This document shows, one piece after another, positions 9,311 through 18,170 of a DNA stretch of 64,000 nt. The stretch's first letter is position 1, and each line of letters opens with the position of its first letter. The DNA comes from an uncultured Ectothiorhodospiraceae bacterium (GTDB lineage Bacteria > Pseudomonadota > Gammaproteobacteria > UBA6429 > Thiohalophilaceae), in the NCBI GenBank assembly GCA_947259575.1, contig CAMYMU010000032.1, positions 114,452 to 178,451 on the forward strand, in the 5' to 3' direction. The notes under the pieces were generated by a model. The model saw only the letters and a program-made list of their open reading frames with translations. It searched no databases and was not told the DNA's origin. The translations under genes and the position numbers were made by a program.

Positions 9311-10660
9311 TTATGCTTCTTTCTCGGCGAGTTTCTTCTCGAGATAGTGGATATTGGTACCACCTGCTGCAAAGGCTGCATCACGTAGGAGTTCCTGATG
9401 TAAGGCGGTGTTAGTCTTAATGCCCTCAATCACTAACTCGGACAAGGCAATGCGCATACGTGCCATTGCTGCCTGACGTGAATCACCGTAGGTGATGAGT
9501 TTGGCTATCATTGAATCATAATAGGGCGGTACGGTGTAACCGTCATAAATATGTGAATCAACACGAATGCCTGGACCACCAGGAGTGTGATAAGCGGTTA
9601 TCGTTCCCGGTGATGGCATAAAGTTATTTGGATCTTCTGCATTGATGCGACACTCGATAGCATGGCCACGCATGATCACATCGCTTTGTTGAACACCCAG
9701 ACCTTCACCTGATGCAATTCGAATCTGCTCTTTAACAATGTCGATACCGGTGACCATTTCAGTGACCGGGTGTTCAACCTGAACACGGGTGTTCATTTCG
9801 ATGAAATAGAACTCACCGTCCTGATATAAAAATTCAAAGGTACCAACACCACGATAACCGATATCTTCACAGGCACGTGCACAGCGCTCACCGATGCGCT
9901 TACGCATCTCTTCGGTGATGCCAGGTGCAGGGGCCTCTTCGATTACCTTTTGGTGGCGACGTTGCATTGAACAATCACGTTCACCCAGATGTACGGCCTT
10001 GCCATGCTCATCCGACAACACCTGAATTTCAATGTGGCGTGGGTTATCCAGATATTTTTCCATGTAGACGACGTCATTATTAAACGCGGCTCCGGCTTCG
10101 GCCTTGGTCATGGCAATGGCATTGAGCAGAGCTGCCTCAGAGTGCACCACGCGCATACCTCGACCACCGCCACCACCGGCGGCTTTAATAATGATGGGAT
10201 AACCAATTCGCTGGGCGATCTCGATGTTAGTTTTTTCATCCGTACCTAATGGGCCATCGGAACCAGGCACACAGGGGACACCGGCCTCTTTCATCGCTTT
10301 GATAGCTGCGACTTTGTCGCCCATCATGCGAATGGTTTCAGGGCGCGGACCAATAAAGATGAAACCACATTCTTCTACGCGTTCGGCAAAGTCTGCATTT
10401 TCAGACAGGAAGCCATAACCGGGATGAATTGCGACAGCATCTGTAACTTCAGCCGCACTGATCACTGCGGGGATGTTCAGGTAACTATCGACCGATGAAG
10501 CGGGCCCGATACAAACAGATTCGTCAGCCAGGCGTACGTGTTTCAGATCGCGGTCGGCTTCAGAGTGCGCGGCGACAGTTTTGATGTCCAGCTCACGACA
10601 GGCACGTAATATGCGCAGAGCAATCTCGCCACGATTCGCAATTAAAATTTTATCTATCAT
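9311..10660 (-). CDS. accC: Acetyl-CoA carboxylase, biotin carboxylase subunit
   Basis: AccC carboxylates the biotin on AccB using ATP and bicarbonate, the first half-reaction of fatty acid synthesis. The 449 residues equal the E. coli length. It starts [20 protein letters not shown] and has the ATP-grasp glycine-rich loop [31 protein letters not shown] and the active-site [13 protein letters not shown]. It lies 42 bases downstream of accB in the aroQ-accB-accC operon. Confidence 0.98.
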   Translation of the reverse strand: MIDKILIANRGEIALRILRACRELDIKTVAAHSEADRDLKHVRLADESVCIGPASSVDSYLNIPAVISAAEVTDAVAIHPGYGFLSENADFAERVEECGFIFIGPRPETIRMMGDKVAAIKAMKEAGVPCVPGSDGPLGTDEKTNIEIAQRIGYPIIIKAAGGGGGRGMRVVHSEAALLNAIAMTKAEAGAAFNNDVVYMEKYLDNPRHIEIQVLSDEHGKAVHLGERDCSMQRRHQKVIEEAPAPGITEEMRKRIGERCARACEDIGYRGVGTFEFLYQDGEFYFIEMNTRVQVEHPVTEMVTGIDIVKEQIRIASGEGLGVQQSDVIMRGHAIECRINAEDPNNFMPSPGTITAYHTPGGPGIRVDSHIYDGYTVPPYYDSMIAKLITYGDSRQAAMARMRIALSELVIEGIKTNTALHQELLRDAAFAAGGTNIHYLEKKLAEKEA

Positions 10661-10702
10661 TGTTCTATCAACTTTGTTTCAAGAGGGTGTTGTGACCTTG
10701 AC

Positions 10703-11167
10703 TTACTCTATTACGAATAAAGGCTGGTTATACTCAACTGGCTGTCCATTTTCGACCAAAATGGATTTGATCGTTCCGGTCTTATCCGCCTCAATCTGGT
10801 TAAGTAGTTTCATCGCCTCGATTATGCACAAGGTGTCGCCACTCTTGACTGATTGCCCTTCTTCAACAAATGCTCGGGCAGTAGGACTGGCTGCTCGGTA
10901 AAATGTACCTACCATTGGTGCGCGAACCAGGTGACCACTAGGCTCTGAAGGCTCAGCACTTGCTGGTGGGGCTGCGGCGGGTGCAGGTGCTGCGGCAGGT
11001 GCAGCTGCTGCAGTCGCCATCGGTGCAGCCATCGCCGGTGCACTAACCATCATGTTTTGATTCATACGACTGATCCGTACTGATTCTTCACCTTCTTTGA
11101 TCTCGATCTCGGCGACACCGGATTCTTCGAGCAGCTCAATAAGTTTTTTTACTTTACGTATATCCAT
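10703..11167 (-). CDS. accB: Biotin carboxyl carrier protein of acetyl-CoA carboxylase
   Basis: AccB carries the covalently bound biotin that shuttles carboxyl groups between the AccC and AccA/AccD enzymes. The 154 residues comprise an N-terminal segment ([17 protein letters not shown]), a long Ala/Pro-rich mobile linker (about 44-75) and a C-terminal biotinyl domain. The biotin acceptor is Lys120 in [13 protein letters not shown]. coli and most bacteria have EAMKMMNQ, so both methionines after the lysine are leucines here; the lysine itself is kept. The gene lies between aroQ and accC in the usual operon. Confidence 0.97.
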   Translation of the reverse strand: MDIRKVKKLIELLEESGVAEIEIKEGEESVRISRMNQNMMVSAPAMAAPMATAAAAPAAAPAPAAAPPASAEPSEPSGHLVRAPMVGTFYRAASPTARAFVEEGQSVKSGDTLCIIEAMKLLNQIEADKTGTIKSILVENGQPVEYNQPLFVIE

Positions 11168-11219
11168 GGAGTAACTCTCTTTAAAGTTAATCTTTGTTTT
11201 AAAATGTTTGGTGCTATAT

Positions 11220-11663
11220 CTACTTTGCTTCTATGGCTTCCAATGCCGCCTGCAAGGCCAGGCTATAACCAATTGACCCCAGGCCGCTGATGACACCCAC
11301 GGCAAGGTCAGAAAAATAAGATTGCTGACGGAATTCTTCACGCGCATGCACATTTGATAAATGCACTTCAATGAATGGGATGTTGACCGCGGCAATTGCA
11401 TCTCGTAGTGCGACACTTGTATGTGTAAAGGCTGCGGGGTTAATAATGATGAAGTCTGTGCTGTCACTGCTGGCCTTTTGCACACTATCAACGAGTTCAT
11501 GTTCAGCATTACTTTGCACTGAATGCAGGCTGTGTCCTGACTGGCTTGCCAGCTCGGCCAACTGATCATCGATCTGGCGTAATGTTGTTGCACCATAGTG
11601 CTCAGGCTCACGCGTGCCGAGTAGATTCAGGTTTGGGCCGTGTATAACGAGGATCTTCGCCAT
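11220..11663 (-). CDS. aroQ: Type II 3-dehydroquinate dehydratase
   Basis: This enzyme dehydrates 3-dehydroquinate to 3-dehydroshikimate in the shikimate pathway. The 147-residue protein has the small dodecameric type II form. Signatures include [16 protein letters not shown] with the catalytic Tyr, [15 protein letters not shown], and [14 protein letters not shown] with the substrate-binding and catalytic His. It is the first gene of the aroQ-accB-accC operon. Its promoter should lie in the 196-base gap upstream, which also holds a 10-bp inverted repeat. Confidence 0.97.
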   Translation of the reverse strand: MAKILVIHGPNLNLLGTREPEHYGATTLRQIDDQLAELASQSGHSLHSVQSNAEHELVDSVQKASSDSTDFIIINPAAFTHTSVALRDAIAAVNIPFIEVHLSNVHAREEFRQQSYFSDLAVGVISGLGSIGYSLALQAALEAIEAK

Positions 11664-11755
11664 GTGTTCCTATGCCTGCTTAAAGATCGCTGCAAATCCC
11701 TGCACGTTTGATGCATGTTCACAGCAAGTTGACCATATAATATTTGGAAATTTTC

Positions 11756-11796
11756 GCCGATCTTGTTTGAATTGTCTAGTTGTTTGCAAGATCGGC
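11756..11796. repeat. 10-bp inverted repeat upstream of aroQ
   Basis: GCCGATCTTG (11756-11765) and CAAGATCGGC (11787-11796) form a perfect 10-bp inverted repeat around a 21-base centre. It lies between the tlpA stop and the aroQ start, both leftward. On the minus strand no T run follows, so a plain intrinsic terminator for tlpA is not obvious; an operator or a leader stem for the aroQ-acc operon is possible. Confidence 0.5.
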
Positions 11797-11859
11797 TCAA
11801 ATAGACGCCAATTCAACGCTTTTTGACGATGAATTAGTCAGAATAGCAATTTGGACAAC

Positions 11860-12459
11860 TTAGTTTTGTGATAGGAGTGGTGTTATTAGCTTTTCAGCCT
11901 CATCCAGGTGGACTTCACGGGCGATGGCATGACGAATAATACCCTGACGATCAACGATGACCGTATAAGGTAAAACGCCCAGCTTATTTCCATATTCCTG
12001 GCTGATCGCGATACCGTCTGTGTCAGCAACCAGGATAGGATAATTAATGCCCATTGGATCGACGTAATCTATAGCCGCTTGCTTAGAGTCCAGGGCAATA
12101 CCAACAATAGTGAAGCCCTGCTTTTCATATTTTTCCTGTAGTGCGATAAATGCAGGTATCTCTCTTCGACAAGGTGGACACCAGGTTGCCCAGAAATTAA
12201 CGATGAGCACCTTACCATCCCACTCGCTGGCTTTGCGCTGGGTGCCCTCGACATCGGTGAGGGTAAAATCAGGGCGCTGACTACCCACTAAGGTAGTCGA
12301 TTTAATGCTCGCAGTTTTAGGTTTGTCGGCGGACTTTTTGAGGTAGGCATATGCACCGATACCTGCTGCCATCCCAATGACAGCGATTACTGCCACGATC
12401 AGATTGGTAGCCTTGCCTTTAGAAGTGATGTTGCCTGGAAACACTTTTGACAATGACAT
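11860..12459 (-). CDS. TlpA-like membrane-anchored thiol-disulfide oxidoreductase
   Basis: A periplasmic thioredoxin-fold protein of 199 residues, held by an N-terminal membrane anchor (about 19-41, IVAVIAVIGMAAGIGAYAYL). The redox site is CPPC at 94-97 in NFWATWCPPCRREIPAF, typical of TlpA/ResA-type reductants. The cis-Pro region is VLPYTVIVDRQG. Its start directly abuts the dsbD stop, so it is co-transcribed with dsbD and is a likely recipient of electrons from DsbD for cytochrome c maturation or repair of oxidised periplasmic thiols. The specific target cannot be told from sequence. Confidence 0.88.
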   Translation of the reverse strand: MSLSKVFPGNITSKGKATNLIVAVIAVIGMAAGIGAYAYLKKSADKPKTASIKSTTLVGSQRPDFTLTDVEGTQRKASEWDGKVLIVNFWATWCPPCRREIPAFIALQEKYEKQGFTIVGIALDSKQAAIDYVDPMGINYPILVADTDGIAISQEYGNKLGVLPYTVIVDRQGIIRHAIAREVHLDEAEKLITPLLSQN

Positions 12460-14772
12460 CTAACTTCCTTTTAGGACCAGGTTAACGCGTTCAATAAACT
12501 TGGTCGTATTCATCTCGCCTACGATTCGGTATTTACGCACTTCTTTTCCATCCGGGCCATAAAACAAAAAGGTAGGGGGTGCGAGTACGTTAGTGTGCTT
12601 CAGTAGTCGAATGTCTTCGCTATCGTTCTTTGTTACATCCACTTGTAACAAAATGAAGTCACTCAACAGCGCCTTAACACTCGGATCGGTTAGTACGTAA
12701 TCCTCGAAGGTCTTGCAATAGGCGCACCAGTCAGCATAGTAGTCAACTAAGACATACTTGTTTAATGCGCTGGCCAATTCAACTTCACGTTCTAAATCTT
12801 CAACAGTCTTGATGCGTTTGAATTTCAGCTCAGCCGTATGACTGCCGCCACCTCCCATAGTCAAGCTTGAACCATGCATTGGGTCGGTAACATTGCGTGC
12901 ACCGGTTAGACCACCAATCATCACGATGACACCATACAGGACCAACACCAGCCCCAGCCCTTTCCATAACTTGAACCAGCCAGGCTTGCCTTCCTTAATG
13001 GCGTCAAAGGCACCCATATAGATACCGCCAGTAATCAGAAGCGCTGACCACAATAACATGATCAACATCGCTGGTATGAAGCTGACGCGCTCAAGGAATA
13101 TCAGTGCGACAGATAATAAAATTGCACCGGCAGTATATTTGACGGTATCCATCCATCCGCCTGCTTTTGGCAGGTACTTGCCGTGCGTCAGGCCAACGAA
13201 CAGTAATGGCATACCCAGGCCCATGCCCAGGATGAACATGGAAAGGAATCCAAGGATCACATCACCTTCTTTGGCGACATAAATCAATGCACCTATGAGT
13301 ACCGGTCCTGCACAAGGACCGATGATCAGGGCGGATAATGCACCCATGACAATCACACCATGGAATGACCCCGCTTTTTGCTGATTACTAATCTGGCTAA
13401 GTTTGCCTTGCAGACCTGCAGGTAACTGGATGGCGAAAAAGCCAAACATCGACATGGCCAGGGCAACAAAGACCAGCGTAAATGGAATCAACACATAGTC
13501 TTGCTGGAAGATGGCCTGCACATTAATACCCTTGGCCAAACCGGCAAACAGCGCACCCATGATGCCAAAGGTAACAGCCATGGACACCACATAAACCAGT
13601 GACAGGTTGAATGCATGTGTGGTTGTGACCTTTTCTCCTTGTCCGACAATGATCGAAGACAGGATAGGAATCATTGGGTACATACAGGCAGTAAAGGCCA
13701 GGGCCAAGCCACCAAGGAAGAAGTAAATGATAATTGTTAAAGCATCGCCCGAGGCTAATACTGCGGCAGACTTGTCCTGCTCGGAGACAAACTCTTCTTG
13801 AGCTGTCTCAGTTTGAGCTTCAACTGGTGTTGTGCTGGTCGTTGCGGCGACGGCTTGTTCACTTACTGTAAACGCCTGCGTTCCAGTCGCGCTTTGTTCT
13901 ATGTTTAATGGTCGGTAGCAAATGCCAAATACTTCTGCACAGCCCTGCCCGGTCGCAACATAGCTGAGTTCAGTAATGCCATCTTTGCTTGCCAGAATAG
14001 GTACTTCAATAACGACTTGCCCTTCATAGGTCTCGACTTCGCCTTCTACCCCTTCCGGAGTGATGCCGTGTTTCATTTTGCCCTTGGGTATATCTGGTTT
14101 GCCAAAGGTGACACCGGCGGTCTTGGATTCAAACGCGAACTTCTCTTTATACATGTAGTAATCAGGTGTGATGGTCCAGGTGGCGATTAGTTTGTCACCA
14201 TCCAGGCGGGCGCTATATTGAAATGCCTGCTCTACCATCAGCGGTTCATCTCCGCTATTGGCGCTATCGCCCAGGCCTAATTGCGAGCTGAGGTCACTGA
14301 TACCCTCTATTGCTGAGCCGGAAACCGCAGCCAGGGTCAGTGTTTTTTCACGTGTTTGGGGTCGATAGCAAAGACCCAGTTTTTCAGCACAGCCCTGAGA
14401 ATGGGCAATCAGTTTGAATTCGCCACCGCCGGATTTGGTGATGGGGATATTAATCGTGACGGTCTCGGTGTAGGTCTCGACTTCCCCTTCTTTGCCTTCT
14501 GGGGTGATGCCGTGTTTCATTTTGCCTTTTGGATAGTCCGGTGCGCCGATCTCAACACTTGCAGTACCGGATTCAAAGCTAATTTTGCTCTTATATAAGT
14601 AGTAATCATCTGCTGCAGTCCAGCTGGCCTTGATTACATCGCCTTCTACCACTGCATCGAATTTGAACGCCACTTCTGGATCCAGGGGCTCGTTGGCATG
14701 GGCTTGACTGGTTAGGCCCAGAAATACAGTGTTCAGAAAGAAAAGAAAGAGAAAGGATTTGATTTTAATCAT
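12460..14772 (-). CDS. dsbD: Thiol:disulfide interchange protein DsbD with duplicated N-terminal domain
   Basis: DsbD moves electrons from cytosolic thioredoxin across the inner membrane to periplasmic thiol proteins. This copy has 770 residues against about 565 in E. coli because the N-terminal periplasmic domain occurs twice, at about 28-150 and 177-300. Each keeps the redox cysteine pair (GCAEKLGLCYRP, Cys128/135; GCAEVFGICYRP, Cys278/285), and the two share PKGKMKHGITPEG at a spacing of 148 residues. A signal peptide (1-26) precedes them. The membrane core contains the essential cysteines in AFTACMYPMIPI (Cys363) and IIGPCAGPV (Cys487). The C-terminal thioredoxin domain has DWCAYC (Cys683/686). 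Start overlaps cutA by 8 bases and the stop abuts the TlpA-like gene. Confidence 0.95.
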   Translation of the reverse strand: MIKIKSFLFLFFLNTVFLGLTSQAHANEPLDPEVAFKFDAVVEGDVIKASWTAADDYYLYKSKISFESGTASVEIGAPDYPKGKMKHGITPEGKEGEVETYTETVTINIPITKSGGGEFKLIAHSQGCAEKLGLCYRPQTREKTLTLAAVSGSAIEGISDLSSQLGLGDSANSGDEPLMVEQAFQYSARLDGDKLIATWTITPDYYMYKEKFAFESKTAGVTFGKPDIPKGKMKHGITPEGVEGEVETYEGQVVIEVPILASKDGITELSYVATGQGCAEVFGICYRPLNIEQSATGTQAFTVSEQAVAATTSTTPVEAQTETAQEEFVSEQDKSAAVLASGDALTIIIYFFLGGLALAFTACMYPMIPILSSIIVGQGEKVTTTHAFNLSLVYVVSMAVTFGIMGALFAGLAKGINVQAIFQQDYVLIPFTLVFVALAMSMFGFFAIQLPAGLQGKLSQISNQQKAGSFHGVIVMGALSALIIGPCAGPVLIGALIYVAKEGDVILGFLSMFILGMGLGMPLLFVGLTHGKYLPKAGGWMDTVKYTAGAILLSVALIFLERVSFIPAMLIMLLWSALLITGGIYMGAFDAIKEGKPGWFKLWKGLGLVLVLYGVIVMIGGLTGARNVTDPMHGSSLTMGGGGSHTAELKFKRIKTVEDLEREVELASALNKYVLVDYYADWCAYCKTFEDYVLTDPSVKALLSDFILLQVDVTKNDSEDIRLLKHTNVLAPPTFLFYGPDGKEVRKYRIVGEMNTTKFIERVNLVLKGS

Positions 14773-15115
14773 TATTATTTACCGAGTTGCTTATCCAGTT
14801 TAAGTAGGGTTCGTAGCCGCCAACAATTGGGACTACGATGATTTCTGGAAGTTCATAGGGATGCGCTTCCTTTATTGTATCTTGCAGCTCTACAAGGCGA
14901 CTTTGCTCAGTCTTGATAATGAGCAAATGCTCCTCACCCTGCTCCAGTTTGCCTTGCCAGACATAGATCGATGTCATTTTCGGCAAAATATTAATACAGG
15001 CAGCTAGTTTACGGGTCACCAACACACTGGCGAGCTCCTTAGCCTGCTCTTCGTCTGGAAGGGTGGTCATTAAGACTCGCTGTGTCAACGCGGAGGTACT
15101 TGAAATTGGCTCCAT
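14765..15115 (-). CDS. cutA: CutA1 family divalent-cation tolerance protein
   Basis: CutA is a small trimeric protein linked to divalent metal tolerance; its biochemical role is unsettled. The 116 residues show the family pattern: TTLPDEEQAKELASVLVTRK, LAACINILPKMTSIYVWQGK, EEHLLIIKT and AHPYELPEIIVVPI. The first ~10 residues are extra, and an internal Met at residue 16 (VLMTTLP) could be an alternative start. It heads a leftward cutA-dsbD-tlpA operon, overlapping dsbD by 8 bases, a common arrangement next to fxsA-groESL. Confidence 0.93.
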   Translation of the reverse strand: MEPISSTSALTQRVLMTTLPDEEQAKELASVLVTRKLAACINILPKMTSIYVWQGKLEQGEEHLLIIKTEQSRLVELQDTIKEAHPYELPEIIVVPIVGGYEPYLNWISNSVNNND

Positions 15116-15236
15116 ACGCCCAAATGTAACAAGCAGGCCTTGTGAAAGCTAGCATGTTGGTTAGCATATCTTTGCTTTTTTACACCGGCCGTGGTGGGGA
15201 AAATAAAATTAATTATCAATAGGTTATAAAACCATT

Positions 15237-15680
15237 ATGCGCATCATGCCGATTATTCTGGCGTTATTCATTGCTACCCCCTTAATCGAAATATACCTGT
15301 TTATTGAAATCGGGTCAGTGATTGGGGCTTTTAAAACTATACTCCTGATTGTAGTGACGGCCGTCATCGGCGTGGCATTATTGAGGCATCAAGGGCTGTC
15401 GACCATGCAGAAGGTCCAGAGTCAGATGCAGCGGGGAGAATTGCCTGCCGTCGGTATGCTCGAGGGCTTTATGCTGTTCTTCGCAGGTGCACTGTTACTG
15501 ACCCCAGGTTTTTTCACCGACGGTATTGGATTTATCCTACTGGTCCCACCCATTCGTCGCGCCTTAGCGCTGTGGTTCCTGGAACGGAGCGGTACGATTG
15601 TGAAAGTCCATCCTGGCCATGCAGAGCGTAAAAAGCCCGAAAAGTACATTGAGGGTGAATTTGATAAACACGACGATTGA
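15237..15680 (+). CDS. fxsA: FxsA family inner-membrane protein
   Basis: FxsA is a small inner-membrane protein; in E. coli its overproduction relieves phage T7 exclusion by the F plasmid. The 147 residues start MRIMPIILALFIATPLIEIYLFIEIG and contain several hydrophobic segments, including LMFFAGALLLTPG followed by FFTDGIGFILLVPPIRR, the family signature. The C-terminal tail is charged and cytosolic. It is divergent from cutA and lies just upstream of the groESL promoter, the same order as in many gammaproteobacteria. Confidence 0.93.
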   Translation: MRIMPIILALFIATPLIEIYLFIEIGSVIGAFKTILLIVVTAVIGVALLRHQGLSTMQKVQSQMQRGELPAVGMLEGFMLFFAGALLLTPGFFTDGIGFILLVPPIRRALALWFLERSGTIVKVHPGHAERKKPEKYIEGEFDKHDD

Positions 15681-15797
15681 ATTCCTTATATCTAGCCCCA
15701 CATTCCCTATCTAGATTGTGTTGCCTGATGACAATGCTTGATCGTGTTGCTTGATTGTATTTCTGGCCCTGTTAAGGCCTGGCTGGTAAGGCATTCC

Positions 15798-15825
15798 TTG
15801 ACAGAGTGAGTTTGGTCGCTAGAAT
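15798..15825 (+). promoter_or_regulatory. Sigma-70 type promoter of groESL
   Basis: TTGACA (15798-15803) and TAGAAT (15820-15825) are separated by 16 bases. The -10 box ends at the first base of the CIRCE operator, so HrcA bound there would block transcription start. The start codon of groES is 100 bases downstream. Confidence 0.75.
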
Positions 15826-15851
15826 TAGCACTCATCTCAGGAGAGTGCTAA
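15825..15851. promoter_or_regulatory. CIRCE operator (HrcA binding site)
   Basis: A perfect match to the CIRCE consensus TTAGCACTC-N9-GAGTGCTAA: left arm 15825-15833, 9-base spacer, right arm 15843-15851. HrcA binds this element and represses groESL until heat stress titrates GroEL. It overlaps the promoter -10 box and would also lie in the 5' part of the transcript. It predicts an hrcA gene elsewhere in this genome. Confidence 0.97.
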
Positions 15852-15924
15852 CAAAACTCTCCAGGCAAACCACAGAATTTGTTAAGTTTTTGAATTTATA
15901 TACATTTTTTAAGGAGAACTGCGA

Positions 15925-16215
15925 ATGAAGATTCGTCCCCTACATGACCGTGTAATCGTACGTCGTATGGAAGAAGAAAAGACCAGTGCTGGCGGTATCG
16001 TCATCCCTGACTCAGCAACCGAGAAACCTGCAGAAGGTGAAGTTGTTGCAGTAGGCAATGGCAAGATTCTGGATAGCGGCGAAGTGCGGGCCCTGGACGT
16101 GAAAGCTGGTGACAAGATCCTGTTTGGTAAATATGCCGGCAACGAGGTGAAGGTCGAAGGCGAAGAGCTCTTGGTCATGAGAGAAGAAGACATCATGGGT
16201 GTCCTGGAAGGTTAA
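15925..16215 (+). CDS. groES: Co-chaperonin GroES
   Basis: GroES forms the heptameric lid of the GroEL folding chamber. The 96 residues start [21 protein letters not shown], include the mobile loop [13 protein letters not shown] and end with [10 protein letters not shown], all standard. A ribosome binding site (AAGGAG) lies 8 bases before ATG. It is transcribed with groEL 66 bases downstream, from a sigma-70 promoter under a CIRCE operator. Confidence 0.98.
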   Translation: MKIRPLHDRVIVRRMEEEKTSAGGIVIPDSATEKPAEGEVVAVGNGKILDSGEVRALDVKAGDKILFGKYAGNEVKVEGEELLVMREEDIMGVLEG

Positions 16216-16263
16216 ATCCAGCAAGGCTAAACCTGCTCCGATTTTAATCCCAACCGAATTTAA

Positions 16264-17934
<1,671 letters not shown>

Positions 17935-17943
17935 ATGCTTGCC

Positions 17944-18067
17944 CTGAAATGCCGGACTTGAGTGTCTGCTGCGTTCGACAAGAACTTCCGCTACTCACTT
18001 ACTATATGTAAGTTCCGTTGCGGCTTCCTTGTCTGCCTTGCATCCATCTCAACTCCGGGCACTTCAG
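17944..18067. repeat. 124-bp imperfect palindrome after groEL
   Basis: The left arm (from 17944) and the reverse complement of the right arm (ending at 18067) align over about 60 bases each. They share CTGAA-TGCC-GGA-TTGAG at the outer ends, GACAAG and CCGC-AC inside, and ACTTAC next to the 5-base centre at 18003-18007. The symmetry is centred exactly on the hairpin CTTAC-TATAT-GTAAG. It looks like a decayed palindromic repeat element (MITE- or REP-like) or a long mRNA-end stem. It carries no convincing gene. Confidence 0.6.
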
Positions 18068-18083
18068 ACCAACCATGAGTTAT

Positions 18084-18117
18084 AAAAAAGCCTGTCATTT
18101 CTGACAGGCTTTTTTTA
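18084..18117 (+). terminator. Intrinsic terminator of groESL
   Basis: An 8-bp GC-containing core (GCCTGTCA with TGACAGGC) is extended by an A run before and a T run of seven after, closed by a 4-base loop. This is a textbook Rho-independent terminator about 150 bases after the groEL stop. Confidence 0.92.
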
Positions 18118-18170
18118 TGCGTGTTATATATAGAATATCGTTTCGCTTCGTTGGCTGATAAACTTAGTAA

